From positions 806,001-870,000 of the forward strand of contig NZ_BJVC01000001.1 of assembly GCF_007988945.1 (NCBI RefSeq): 64,000 nucleotides of DNA, read 5' to 3'. The notes beneath the pieces were generated by a model, which saw nothing but the letters and a program-made list of their open reading frames with translations, had not been told where the DNA came from and searched no databases. Every line of letters starts with the position of its first letter. The first letter of the stretch is position 1. This DNA is from Swaminathania salitolerans. Its GTDB lineage: Bacteria > Pseudomonadota > Alphaproteobacteria > Acetobacterales > Acetobacteraceae. Position numbers and translations under genes: made by a program. Below, one piece after another: positions 48,288-57,320 of the stretch.

Positions 48288-50585
48288 GTGGCGTCGTCTT
48301 CGAAACAGGATTCGGAAACAGGGGCGGTAAGCGCCACGAAGCCCACCCGTGCGCGGCGGCCCCGGTCGCCCCGCACGGCCAGAGCCATGACCCGGATCCC
48401 CGATCCCGGGATCGTGACCTCTCCGGCGCGCTTCATCAATCGTGAGCTGTCCTGGCTCGATTTCAACCAGCGTGTGATCGAAGAGGCCGAAAACCGCCGT
48501 CATCCCCTGCTCGAGCGCCTGCGTTTCCTGTCGATCAGCGCGAGCAATCTCGATGAATTCTATTCGGTGCGCGTTGCAGGTCTGGTCGGTCAGGTGCGCG
48601 AAGGGCTGGTGGCCCCTTCGGCCGACGGGCTGACGCCGGCCCAGCAGCTCGCCCGGGTCAGACGCAGCGCAGCGCGTCTTTTCGCTGCTCAGCAACGGAT
48701 ATGGCGCCTGTTGCGGGGCGAACTCTCCGAGGCGGGCATCCGCCTCTGCGCGACGGGCGATCTCGATGAAGCCGAACTGGCGCTCATGGCCCGCAAGTTC
48801 GAGGAAGAGATCTATCCGGTTCTGACACCGCTTGCGATCGACCCGTCCCATCCGATGCCCTTCATTCCCAATCTGGGTATGGCGCTCGCACTCAGGCTGC
48901 ACGATCCCGCCGTGCCGGGGTTTTCGATGGATGCGCTCATCCTGCTGCCGCAGCAGATCGATCGCTTCATCCGTCTGCCACAGCGTCAGAAGGACGAGTC
49001 CGATTCCCGCGGGCCCGTTCCTGCCCCCGAGGTCCGCTTCGTTCTTCTCGAGGATGTCATCCGGCAGAATATCGGCCGTCTGTTTCCCGGCATGGAAATC
49101 GCCGAAGGCGGGGTATTGCGCATCATCCGCGATTCGGATGTGGAGTTCGAGGATGAGGCGGAGGATCTCGTCCTCTCCTACGAGACCGCGCTCAAGCAGC
49201 GTCGGCGCGGGGTGGGGATCCATCTCGCACTCGACGCGACGATTCCCGAAAGCATGGGGCGCGAATTCGCCGCCGAACTCGATGTCGCACGGGACGACAT
49301 GGTGGTTCAGCCGGATATGATCGGCGTGGTCGATCTCAAGCAGATGATCGTGCCCGACAGGCCGGATCTGCTTTTCAAGCCCTACAAGCCGCGCTTTCCC
49401 GAACGGATCCGCGATTATGACGGCGATTGTTTTGCTGCGATCCGTGCCAAGGATATCGTGGTGCATCACCCGTTCGAGAGCTTCGACGTGGTGGTCCAGT
49501 TCCTCAAGCAGGCCGCGCTCGACCCGCAGGTCGTTGCCATCAAGCAGACGCTCTATCGCACCTCGCGCGACAGCCCGATCGTCCGGGCTCTGATCGAGGC
49601 CGCGGAACTCGGCAAGTCCGTGACCGCCATGGTCGAGCTGCGGGCCCGGTTCGACGAGGAGGCCAATATCCGCCTCGCCCGTACGCTCGAATCCGCCGGG
49701 GTACAGGTCGTGTTCGGGTTCACCCATCTCAAGACCCACGCCAAGCTGAGCCTGGTCGTGCGCAGGGAGGCGGGCGGATTGCGGTCCTATGCCCATTTCG
49801 GGACAGGAAATTACCATCCGATCACCGCGCGGATCTATACCGATCTCTCCTTCTTTACATGCGATCCCGGTCTTGCCGGAGATTCCGCAAAACTCTTCAA
49901 CTACATGACCGGCTATGCGACGCCCGTCGATATGGAGGCGCTGGCCTTCGCGCCCATCACCCTGCGCGAGACGCTCATGGAGCTGATCGAGCGCGAGATC
50001 GCTCACGCCACGGCCGGACGGCCTGCGCGGATCTGGCTCAAGATGAACAGCCTCGTGGATTCGTCGCTGATCGATGCGCTCTACCGGGCCTCACGCGCCG
50101 GGGTGAAGATCGTGGGAATCGTGCGCGGGATATGCTGCCTCAGACCGGGCGTGCCGGGTCTGTCCGACCATATCGAGATCCGCTCGATCGTCGGGCGTTT
50201 TCTCGAACATGCGCGGATTTTCGTGTTCGGAGACGGGCATCGCATGCCCTCGCACAAGGCAAAGGTCTTCATCTCTTCCGCCGACTGGATGGGGCGGAAC
50301 ATGGATCGGCGTGTCGAGGCCATGGTCCCGATCACCAATCCGACCGTCCATGCCCAGATACTGGGGCAGATCATGACCATGGATCTGCGCGACACGTTGC
50401 AGAGCTGGACTCTTTCTTCGCGCGGGGACTGGCACCGCGTTTCACCGGGCGCTAATCCTTTCTCCGCGCATGACTATTTCATGCATAACCCGTCGCTTTC
50501 CGGGCGCGGCTCGGCCGCGCGCGAGAAGCCGCAGGACAAGGATGCGGGGCGGCGTGAACGGCCGGACCGTCTCCGGGAAGAGTAG
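48288..50585 (+). CDS. ppk: Polyphosphate kinase 1
   Basis: A 765-residue PPK1. The N-terminal domain is [20 protein letters not shown] near residue 48, the central [14 protein letters not shown] and [11 protein letters not shown] near residues 415-455. The catalytic His region is [10 protein letters not shown] near residue 505 and the second phospholipase-D-like motif is [22 protein letters not shown] near residue 660. It makes polyphosphate reversibly from ATP. The start is a GTG with AGGGAA upstream; the first about 40 residues are Arg/Ser-rich and variable. It is followed by ppx 13 bases later. Confidence 0.97.
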   Translation: MASSSKQDSETGAVSATKPTRARRPRSPRTARAMTRIPDPGIVTSPARFINRELSWLDFNQRVIEEAENRRHPLLERLRFLSISASNLDEFYSVRVAGLVGQVREGLVAPSADGLTPAQQLARVRRSAARLFAAQQRIWRLLRGELSEAGIRLCATGDLDEAELALMARKFEEEIYPVLTPLAIDPSHPMPFIPNLGMALALRLHDPAVPGFSMDALILLPQQIDRFIRLPQRQKDESDSRGPVPAPEVRFVLLEDVIRQNIGRLFPGMEIAEGGVLRIIRDSDVEFEDEAEDLVLSYETALKQRRRGVGIHLALDATIPESMGREFAAELDVARDDMVVQPDMIGVVDLKQMIVPDRPDLLFKPYKPRFPERIRDYDGDCFAAIRAKDIVVHHPFESFDVVVQFLKQAALDPQVVAIKQTLYRTSRDSPIVRALIEAAELGKSVTAMVELRARFDEEANIRLARTLESAGVQVVFGFTHLKTHAKLSLVVRREAGGLRSYAHFGTGNYHPITARIYTDLSFFTCDPGLAGDSAKLFNYMTGYATPVDMEALAFAPITLRETLMELIEREIAHATAGRPARIWLKMNSLVDSSLIDALYRASRAGVKIVGIVRGICCLRPGVPGLSDHIEIRSIVGRFLEHARIFVFGDGHRMPSHKAKVFISSADWMGRNMDRRVEAMVPITNPTVHAQILGQIMTMDLRDTLQSWTLSSRGDWHRVSPGANPFSAHDYFMHNPSLSGRGSAAREKPQDKDAGRRERPDRLREE

Positions 50586-50598
50586 GAAAGAGAGTGAA

Positions 50599-52089
50599 GT
50601 GACGCGGTCTGACGCTCCACAAGGCCATCATCGGGCCGCTATTGTCGATCTGGGCTCGAATTCTGTCCGGCTGGTCGTTTTCGAAGGGGTGACACGCAAT
50701 CCCATCCCCATCTTCAACGAGAAGGCGACGCTGCGCCTCGGCAGGGGGCTCGAACAGACGGGACGGCTGAACGAGGAGGGATTGCTTCTTGCTCAGGATG
50801 TCATGAGCCGGTTCAACACGATCGCCCGCGCCATGGACGCCCATCCTTTCGAGGTTCTCGCCACCGCCGCCGTGAGAGATGCGTCCAATGGCAGGGAGTT
50901 CGTCGAGACGCTCAATGCCTGCATGCCCGATGTGCCGATCCGTATCCTCTCTGGCGAGGAGGAGGCGGATTACGCTGCGACCGGCGTCCTGTGCGGACTT
51001 CCCGATGCCGATGGCGTCGTGGCTGATATCGGCGGCGGCTCTCTGGAACTGATCCGCGTTGCCGACGGGCGCCATCATGCCGCCTGCACGAGGCCGCTCG
51101 GGGTCATTCGCCTGTCCGACAGGGCCGGGGGCGATCTCAAGCGGGCACGGGAACTCGTCGAGGGAGATCTCGACGATGTCGCATGGCTTCCGGCATTGAA
51201 GGGAAAGCCCCTCTATCTCGTCGGCGGCGCCTTTCGGGCGCTCGCCCGGTTGCAGATCGCGCGCACGCATTATCCGCTCAATATCGTTCATCTCTATACG
51301 CTCGGCGCCGACGAGGCGCGCGAGATGGTCACGTGGCTCATCGATACGCCGCGCAAGACTCTCGAGAAAATTCCCGGCTTCCCGCGCAAGCGCCTCGATG
51401 ACGTGCCTTATGCCGCGACCGTTCTGCGTCGCCTCATGCGGATCGTTCAGCCTTCCCAGATCGTCTTCAGCGTGGATGGCGTGCGCGAAGGCTGGTACAT
51501 GCGCAAGGTCGGTCTCGATGTCGCATCCCAGGATCCATGCCGGGCGCTCGCGGATGAAGCCGCGGCGCGGCTCGGGCGCAGCCTGGACCTGCCGGAGGAT
51601 CTGATCCGCTGGACGGCCCCGCTTTTTCCTCATGAGACCCCTTCGGAGACGGATCTGCGGGACATGACCTGTCGCATGTCCGATATCGGTTCCTTCGATC
51701 ATCCGGAATATCGCGCGGCGCAGACCTATCTGCGCGTGATGAGGATGCACGGGGTCGGCTTCACCCATCGTGCCCGTGCCTTCGTGGCGCTCGCCCTTGC
51801 CGTGCGTTATGAGGCCGATCCGGCCGATGCGCTGATGGAAACGTCCCGCCGCCTGCTCCTGCCCGATGAATGCGAGCGGGCCGTGCAGCTCGGTTTTGCC
51901 CTGAGGCTCGCCTATACGATCTGCGGGGGCACATCGGCGCTTCTCAAGGATACCACGCTCTCGATAGAGGATGGAATCCTCGGTCTGTCCCAGGAAGGTC
52001 CCGGCACCTTCACGACGACGGGCAGTGTCAGGCGTCGTCTCGAAAGACTGGCCCAGAGCCTCTCTCTTGCTGCCGAACCCGCATCATGA
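50599..52089 (+). CDS. ppx: Exopolyphosphatase (Ppx/GppA family)
   Basis: A 496-residue Ppx/GppA phosphatase. The actin-like ATPase-fold motifs are AIVDLGSNSVRLVVFEG near residue 15, LSGEEEADYAATG (catalytic Glu region) near residue 117 and VADIGGGSLEL near residue 141. A helical HD-like C-terminal domain fills residues about 310-496. It releases phosphate from polyphosphate or pppGpp. The GTG at 50599, with AGGAAAGAGAG upstream, is preferred because the longer frame overlaps the ppk end. It pairs with ppk, and its stop overlaps the start of the cdh gene. Confidence 0.95.
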   Translation: MTRSDAPQGHHRAAIVDLGSNSVRLVVFEGVTRNPIPIFNEKATLRLGRGLEQTGRLNEEGLLLAQDVMSRFNTIARAMDAHPFEVLATAAVRDASNGREFVETLNACMPDVPIRILSGEEEADYAATGVLCGLPDADGVVADIGGGSLELIRVADGRHHAACTRPLGVIRLSDRAGGDLKRARELVEGDLDDVAWLPALKGKPLYLVGGAFRALARLQIARTHYPLNIVHLYTLGADEAREMVTWLIDTPRKTLEKIPGFPRKRLDDVPYAATVLRRLMRIVQPSQIVFSVDGVREGWYMRKVGLDVASQDPCRALADEAAARLGRSLDLPEDLIRWTAPLFPHETPSETDLRDMTCRMSDIGSFDHPEYRAAQTYLRVMRMHGVGFTHRARAFVALALAVRYEADPADALMETSRRLLLPDECERAVQLGFALRLAYTICGGTSALLKDTTLSIEDGILGLSQEGPGTFTTTGSVRRRLERLAQSLSLAAEPAS

Positions 52090-52899
52090 GAGCGATCCGG
52101 CCCTCGGGGTCGGGTGCGATATCGCGGGTCGGCGCGGGCGTCCGTCCGGGCGTCCGTCTGGGCATCTATCTGGGTGTCGGTCTGGGCTTTCTGTGCCCGG
52201 CCGTGTCGTCCTTGGCAGGTGCTGCGGTCACGCCACCGGGGAAGGTGCACAGGCACGATCCCGATGCCCTGTGGCACATTGTCGGCGAGGGCTGCGCAAA
52301 ATCCGGCAGTCCCTGTGCGGTCTACGATCCGGCACGGGGGTTTCGCCCTTCTGCACAGCGTGGAAGGGCGCGGCCAGTATCTTCTGATCCCGACGGTCCG
52401 GCGTGCCGGAATGGAGAGTGCCGCGCTTCTCCTGCCGGAAACGCCGAATTATTTCGCTCTGGCCTGGGCCTATCGCGCGCGTGTCGGCCACGATTACGGT
52501 CGTTTCATCGATCCGCGCATGCTCTCGCTCGCCATCAATTCGGTCGGCGGGCGCTCGCAGAACCAGCTTCATATCCATCTCGATTGTCTCGATCCGGCGA
52601 TTCGCGACGCGCTCGATCGCGCCGCGGACCGGATCGGACCGCGCTGGCGCGTTCTGACAGAGACATTGCACGGGCATCGTTACCGCGCCATGTATCTCGC
52701 CACGCTGAACGGATCGCCCTTCCGGATCCTTGCCGCCGATATGGCACATCCAGAGAGCGAGATGGGCGCACACACGCTGGTTCTCGCGCCGCTCGGCGCG
52801 GGATACGTGCTTCTGGACGATGTCGCGAAAGACGGAGACCGTGCGTCGGGAGAAGAGTTGCAGGATCACACCTGCCGCGTTCTGACCGACGCGCCCTGA
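52086..52899 (+). pseudogene. cdh: CDP-diacylglycerol pyrophosphatase, frameshifted
   Basis: Two frames together make one Cdh protein. Frame one starts at ATG 52086 (overlapping the ppx stop), with a signal-peptide-like hydrophobic leader and then DALWHIVGEGCAKSGSPCAVYDPARGF. After the G5 run at 52336-52340 the homology moves to the other frame: ALLHSVEGRGQYLLIPT, SLAINSVGGRSQNQLHIHLDCL (HIT-like His-x-His) and SEMGAHTLVLAPL, ending at 52899. One G fewer in the run would join them. Cdh cleaves CDP-diacylglycerol to phosphatidate and CMP in the envelope. It is either a true inactivated gene, a slippage-prone allele, or a sequencing error. The leader is built from a 12-bp tandem repeat. Confidence 0.82.
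52136..52183. repeat. Four-unit 12-bp tandem repeat in the cdh leader
   Basis: GGGCGTCCGTCC (52136-52147), GGGCGTCCGTCT (52148-52159), GGGCATCTATCT (52160-52171), GGGTGTCGGTCT (52172-52183). In the cdh frame it encodes the four-residue periods GVRP-GVRL-GIYL-GVGL, which form part of the signal peptide. Confidence 0.85.
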
Positions 52900-52978
52900 T
52901 CAGCGCGCCCTGACCGATCTGTCCTGACCGATCTGCCCCGGCCGATCTGCCCCGGCCGATCCGCCCTGACCGGCATGT
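52881..52978. repeat. Seven-unit 14-bp tandem array over the cdh stop codon
   Basis: Seven consecutive 14-bp units: TCTGACCGACGCGC (52881), CCTGATCAGCGCGC (52895), CCTGACCGATCTGT (52909), CCTGACCGATCTGC (52923), CCCGGCCGATCTGC (52937), CCCGGCCGATCCGC (52951), CCTGACCGGCATGT (52965-52978). The first unit is in the last codons of cdh and the second contains part of the stop. The period is not a multiple of three. The array fills most of the spacer to the convergent NCS1 gene. Confidence 0.9.
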
Positions 52979-53024
52979 CTGTCGCTCATCCCGCTCCGGA
53001 CCGACGACCGCCGCGGGTTGCCCG

Positions 53025-54428
53025 TCAGCGCGTGCGTTGCGGCCAGGCCAGAGCGAGATAGAGAACGCCGCTGACTCCGAGACCGACGAACCATGAGATC
53101 TGGTTCAGCGCAGACAGGGCAGGGAACACGCTGCCGCTGATCGCGCAGAGTCCGCCCAGGACGAAGCTGATCAGGGCAGGAACGCCCCAGCCCCGTTTTC
53201 CCTCGTAGCGTCCGTCATGACGATAGAGCTCGGAAACGGCGAGTTTCTCCCGGCGGAGCACGAAGTAATCGGCAAGCATGATGCCCGTCACCGGTCCGAG
53301 CAATCCGCTGACGATATCCAGTATGTGGAAGATGCTCCCGGCTTCGCTGAACCAGAGCCAGGGCATGAAGGCGACGCCGAGAATGAGCACCAGATAGCTC
53401 GATCTGTGAAAATTCAGCGTGCGCGGCAGCACGTTGATGAGATCGTAGCAGGCGGGCATGATATTCGCCACGACATTGACCGAGAGCGTGGCGAGCACGA
53501 TGACCGCGCCGCCCGCAACGGTCACGACCGGATGACCCAGAGCCAGAAGCAGATCGACCGGGTTCCAGATGGGATGGCCGAAGAGGAGCACGGTCGCTGA
53601 AGTCGTGATGATGGCCATGGGCGTGAAGATGAGGGCCGTAAGGGGAAGGCCGATGGCCTGGCCGATGGCCTGATCGCGCTGCGAGCGGACGAATCGCGAA
53701 AGATCCGGAATATTGACGGCGAAGGTTGCCCACATGCCGATCATGCCGGTCACCCCGCCGGCGAAGGCCGTGACGAAGGCCCAGCCATGGAGGGTGGAAG
53801 GTGTGGAAAAGAGCGGGCCCAGCCCGTGTCCGACCTTGAGCGCCCATCCCGTTGCGCAGGCGCCGACGATTATGACAAGAGGACCCGCCACGAGCTCGAA
53901 ATTGCCGATACGCTCGATACCGTGATTCATCACCCAGCCATGAAGAAGCCAGACGAGCGCGAGCGCTCCCCAGCGATGGAGGCTCATGCCCAGAACCGGC
54001 GTGGAGAAGGCGTTCCATCCGGGCCATACCGTACCGAGAATGGCGTCGATGGCCTGGGTCGCGGCATAGGCCTGCACCGAAAACCAGAAAATCGCGCAGA
54101 ATCCGCGCAGGAGCACGGGCACCTGGGCGCCGCGCGTCCCGAACGAGGCGCGGATGAGAACGCAGAACGGAATGCCGTAGCGCGTTCCGGCCCGGGCGTT
54201 GAACCACATCGTCACGAACAGGATGGCATAGGCCACGGCGACGATCTCGAGACATTCCATGGCCGAGAAGCCGAGGGCCATGAGACCGGCGGCGGCTTCG
54301 TAGACGACGATGTTATGAACCATCCCCATCCAGATCGTCGCCATGTTGATCCAGCCCCATTGGCGCTGGTCCGGGGGAATGGGGGCGAGATCCTCGTTAT
54401 AGAGGCTGGGATCGAAAGTCTCGTTCAT
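53025..54428 (-). CDS. NCS1 family nucleobase/allantoin permease
   Basis: A 467-residue NCS1 transporter with about twelve membrane segments. It follows the PucI allantoin permease pattern by eye: YNEDLAPIPPDQRQWGW at the start, NMATIWMGMVHNI, GTRYGIPFCVLIRASFG near residue 98, GMWATFAVNIPDLSRFVRSQ near residue 230 and LSVNVVANIMPACYDLIN near residue 318. Substrates of close families are allantoin, uracil or hydantoins. The ATG at 54428 gives the family start; the 54473 extension does not. Its location near a RutR-like regulator and ureide genes supports import of an N-rich base or ureide. Confidence 0.9.
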   Translation of the reverse strand: MNETFDPSLYNEDLAPIPPDQRQWGWINMATIWMGMVHNIVVYEAAAGLMALGFSAMECLEIVAVAYAILFVTMWFNARAGTRYGIPFCVLIRASFGTRGAQVPVLLRGFCAIFWFSVQAYAATQAIDAILGTVWPGWNAFSTPVLGMSLHRWGALALVWLLHGWVMNHGIERIGNFELVAGPLVIIVGACATGWALKVGHGLGPLFSTPSTLHGWAFVTAFAGGVTGMIGMWATFAVNIPDLSRFVRSQRDQAIGQAIGLPLTALIFTPMAIITTSATVLLFGHPIWNPVDLLLALGHPVVTVAGGAVIVLATLSVNVVANIMPACYDLINVLPRTLNFHRSSYLVLILGVAFMPWLWFSEAGSIFHILDIVSGLLGPVTGIMLADYFVLRREKLAVSELYRHDGRYEGKRGWGVPALISFVLGGLCAISGSVFPALSALNQISWFVGLGVSGVLYLALAWPQRTR

Positions 54429-54735
54429 GGCGATCGGCAGCCTGACACGGGACGAAGGCGAGGGGAACCCCACACATTTCCGATACGGAACAATCCGGTC
54501 CTGTCACGCCGGAAGGTCGTTCCGGCGTCGCGATCAGGCTGCGTTGCCGGAATCCGCCGGCAGGGCTGCGGATGAGGCCGCCGCTTTCATTGCCGTCTCC
54601 GCCGCCGTCTCTGCGCCGACCCGGCCGCCGCCTTCGCCAACGTCGATCCTGTCGGCCGGCCCCGAGCGGGCGACTCCGGTTCGCACGGTCTCGCCGGGCG
54701 CCCGTCGGCAGGTGGCAGGTGCCCGTCGGCAGATC
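54429..54735. other. Intergenic region with repeats between NCS1 and transaminase
   Basis: About 307 bases without a supported gene. It is rich in CCGCCG/CCGTCTC clusters (54595-54640) and carries GCCCGTCGGCAG twice with a 21-base period (54700-54711 and 54721-54732). The second copy abuts the transaminase stop codon. No terminator was found. Confidence 0.5.
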
Positions 54736-56055
54736 TCAGTCCAGGCTGCGCAGGATCGTCCCGATGGTTTCGAAAATCCTGTCGATCTCGGCTTTCTCGA
54801 TGATCAGGGGAGGAGAAACCGCGATGATGTCGCCGGTGTAGCGCAGAAGCACACCTGCGTGGAACGCGCGCTCGAACACCTCATAGGCCCGGGTGGTGCT
54901 GGCCGCGCGCGGCGCCAGCTCGATCCCTGCCACGAGTCCCTCATTGCGTATGTCGATCACATGGGGCGCATCCCGGAGGGAATGGGCGGCCTCTTCGAAA
55001 TAGGGAGAGAGTGCAGCCGCCCGTTCGAACAGATGCTCCTCGGCATAGGTGTCGAGCGTTGCGATGGCGGCGGCGCAGGCAACGGGATGGGCGGTGTAGG
55101 TGTAGCCATGAGGCAGATCGATCGCCTCGCGCGGCCCCTGCATGAACGCGTCGAAGACCTCATCCGACACGATATTGGCGCCCATGGGAATCGTGCCGTT
55201 GGTTACTCCCTTCGCGATTGTCATGATGTCGGGCACGACGCCGTATTTCTCCGAGGCGAACGAGGCACCGAGACGGCCGAACCCGGTAATGACCTCATCG
55301 AAGATAAGGAGAATGCCGTGGCGGGTGCAGATCTCGCGCAGACGCTTGAGATAGCCTTTCGGCGCGGGGAGAACGCCGGTCGAACCGGCCATGGGCTCGA
55401 CGATGACGGCGGCAATCGTCGAGGCGTCATGCAGCGCGACGATACGCTCCAGCGCATCCGCCAGTTCGGCGCCGTGTTCGGGGAGCCCGCGCGAGAAGGC
55501 GTTGCGTCGGAGATCGAGGGTATGCGGCAGGTGATCGACGCCATTGAGCATCGATCCGTACAATTTGCGATTGCCGGAAATCCCGCCGACCGAGATCCCG
55601 CCGAAGCCCACGCCGTGATAACCGCGTTCACGTCCGATCAGGCGGGTACGTGCCCCCTCGCCACGGAGCCGATGATAGGCGAGCGCGATCTTGAGTGCCG
55701 TATCGCCCGCCTCGGAGCCGGAATTGCAGAAGAAGACGTGATTGAGTGGGTTCGGGGCGAGACGTGCGATCCGGTCGGCGGCTTCGAAGGCGAGGGGGTG
55801 ACCCATCTGGAAGGCCGGGGCGAAATCCAGGGTCGCAACCGTCTTCTGAACTGCCTCGACGATTCTGGGGCGCGCATGACCCGCATTGACGCACCAGAGC
55901 CCGGCGCAGCCATCGAGAACCTCATTTCCCTTGTCGTCCCGGTAATACATGCCCTTGGCGGAGACGAGCATGCGCGGCGCATCGCGAAACTGGCGATTGG
56001 CCGTGAAGGGGAGCCAGAGCGCGTCGTGATTGCTGTCGGGGGTCGGATGGCTCAT
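54736..56055 (-). CDS. Class III omega-amino acid--pyruvate aminotransferase
   Basis: A 439-residue fold-type I PLP enzyme. It has LWLPFTANRQFRDAPRML near the start, CNSGSEAGDTALKIA near residue 110, the GYHG motif, LIFDEVITGFGRLG (PLP Asp) near residue 250, and the PLP lysine in IMTIAKGVTNG near residue 282. The sequence style fits beta-alanine/omega-amino acid:pyruvate transaminase, though GABA or other amines are possible. Beta-alanine is a product of pyrimidine breakdown, consistent with the neighbouring NCS1 permease and RutR-like regulator. It is divergent from the MFS gene. Confidence 0.92.
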   Translation of the reverse strand: MSHPTPDSNHDALWLPFTANRQFRDAPRMLVSAKGMYYRDDKGNEVLDGCAGLWCVNAGHARPRIVEAVQKTVATLDFAPAFQMGHPLAFEAADRIARLAPNPLNHVFFCNSGSEAGDTALKIALAYHRLRGEGARTRLIGRERGYHGVGFGGISVGGISGNRKLYGSMLNGVDHLPHTLDLRRNAFSRGLPEHGAELADALERIVALHDASTIAAVIVEPMAGSTGVLPAPKGYLKRLREICTRHGILLIFDEVITGFGRLGASFASEKYGVVPDIMTIAKGVTNGTIPMGANIVSDEVFDAFMQGPREAIDLPHGYTYTAHPVACAAAIATLDTYAEEHLFERAAALSPYFEEAAHSLRDAPHVIDIRNEGLVAGIELAPRAASTTRAYEVFERAFHAGVLLRYTGDIIAVSPPLIIEKAEIDRIFETIGTILRSLD

Positions 56056-56089
56056 TTTCGGTCTCGCACTCCGGTTGAGGATTGAAGCG

Positions 56090-56106
56090 GGACCGTGGCA
56101 TGGTCC
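56090..56106. promoter_or_regulatory. Dyad in the divergent transaminase/MFS promoter
   Basis: GGACC-GTGGCAT-GGTCC, a perfect 5-bp dyad with a 7-base centre, sits between the divergent transaminase and MFS starts. It has the ACC/GGT arms seen in E. coli RutR sites but a different spacing, so it is only a candidate operator. Confidence 0.3.
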
Positions 56107-56159
56107 AGCGTCCCTGAAAAGTCAGAAGACCTTGTGCAAGCTTTACCCGGAGCGAAGAT

Positions 56160-57320
56160 ATGATGGCGAATCCCAGGCTCGCGATACTGGCCCTCGCCGC
56201 AGGGGCTTTCGCCATAGGCACGACCGAATTCGCACCGATGGGGCTTCTGCCCGTCATCGCCAGAGACCTGCACGTCTCCGTCCCCCGGGCCGGAGGGCTC
56301 GTCAGCGCCTATGCGTTCGGCGTGATGCTCGGCGCTCCGTTCATGACATTGCTGCTCGGCGCCGTATCCCGCAAGCGCGCGCTCGTCTTTCTGATGTGTC
56401 TCTATGTCGTGGGAAATCTGGGGGCGGGATTCAGCGGGACCTATGTCTGGCTGATGGTCTGGCGCGTCGTGACCAGTCTTTCGCATGGGGCATTCTTCGG
56501 TCTCGGTGCCGTCGAGGCCTCCAGCCTCGTTCCTGCGGAACGCCGTGCTTCGGCGGTTGCCTCGATGTTCATGGGGCTGACTATTGCCAATATCTTCGGC
56601 GTTCCTGCGGCGACATGGCTCGGCACCGCTTCGGGGTGGCGGGTCGCCTTTCTGGTAACGGCCTCTCTGGGCGTTGTTGCGGCACTCGCGCTTTCCCTTG
56701 CCCTGCCTGCCAGGGGGCGCGGGGCGCGACCCGATATCCTCGGTGAGTTGCGCGTCCTGATCGGTGCCGACGTGCTGCTCGCCCTTGCCGTGACGACGCT
56801 TGGGGCCGGGATCATGTTCGTGCTCTACACCTATATAGCCCCGTTTCTTCACAGCATCACGGGCGCGAGTAACGCCCTTGTGACCGTTGTGCTGATGACG
56901 ATCGGCGTCGGCTTCAGTCTCGGCGCGGCTCTGGGGGGCAGACTGGCCGATCGGTCCACACGTTTTGCGCTCCTTTGCGTCTTTCCCGTGCTCGGGGCGA
57001 TCATGCTGATCTATCCCGCTCTCGCCACGACGTCCTTCGGAGCGGTTGGCGGCATCCTGCTCTGGAGCACGGCGTCGTTCGCTCTCATGCCAGCGCTTCA
57101 GATGCGCACCATGCAGGCAGCGTCCCGCGCACCCGCTCTCGCGTCTTCCGTCAATATCGGCGCGTTCAATCTCGGAAACGCGCTCGGGGCGTGGATCGGC
57201 GGTCTCGTCCTTGCCGGAGGTCTGGGCTACGGCGCTGTCTCGATGAGCGGGACAGTCCTCGCGCTCATCGGTTTCCTCATCGTGCTGTTCACCCGTTCTC
57301 CTGTCGCGTCAGCCGATTAG
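56160..57320 (+). CDS. MFS transporter, DHA1 (AraJ/YdhP-like) family
   Basis: A 386-residue major facilitator with twelve hydrophobic segments. It has AGAFAIGTTEFAPMGLLPVIARDL near residue 14, the DHA1 motif regions, and GFSLGAALGGRLADRSTRF near residue 246, a pattern of the AraJ/YdhP sugar- or drug-efflux group. It likely exports a small molecule by proton antiport; the substrate is unknown. GGAG is 8 bases before the first of two adjacent ATG codons. Its last 32 bases overlap the 3' end of the convergent RutR-like gene. Confidence 0.9.
   Translation: MMANPRLAILALAAGAFAIGTTEFAPMGLLPVIARDLHVSVPRAGGLVSAYAFGVMLGAPFMTLLLGAVSRKRALVFLMCLYVVGNLGAGFSGTYVWLMVWRVVTSLSHGAFFGLGAVEASSLVPAERRASAVASMFMGLTIANIFGVPAATWLGTASGWRVAFLVTASLGVVAALALSLALPARGRGARPDILGELRVLIGADVLLALAVTTLGAGIMFVLYTYIAPFLHSITGASNALVTVVLMTIGVGFSLGAALGGRLADRSTRFALLCVFPVLGAIMLIYPALATTSFGAVGGILLWSTASFALMPALQMRTMQAASRAPALASSVNIGAFNLGNALGAWIGGLVLAGGLGYGAVSMSGTVLALIGFLIVLFTRSPVASAD

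Noticed and set aside
48255-50006. 583-codon antisense ORF opposite ppk
   Set aside because: No family features and ppk is unambiguous.
52114-52899. 261-codon ORF as an intact gene
   Set aside because: Its first about 70 codons are not Cdh-like; the real N-terminus lies in another frame from 52086, so the locus is called frameshifted.
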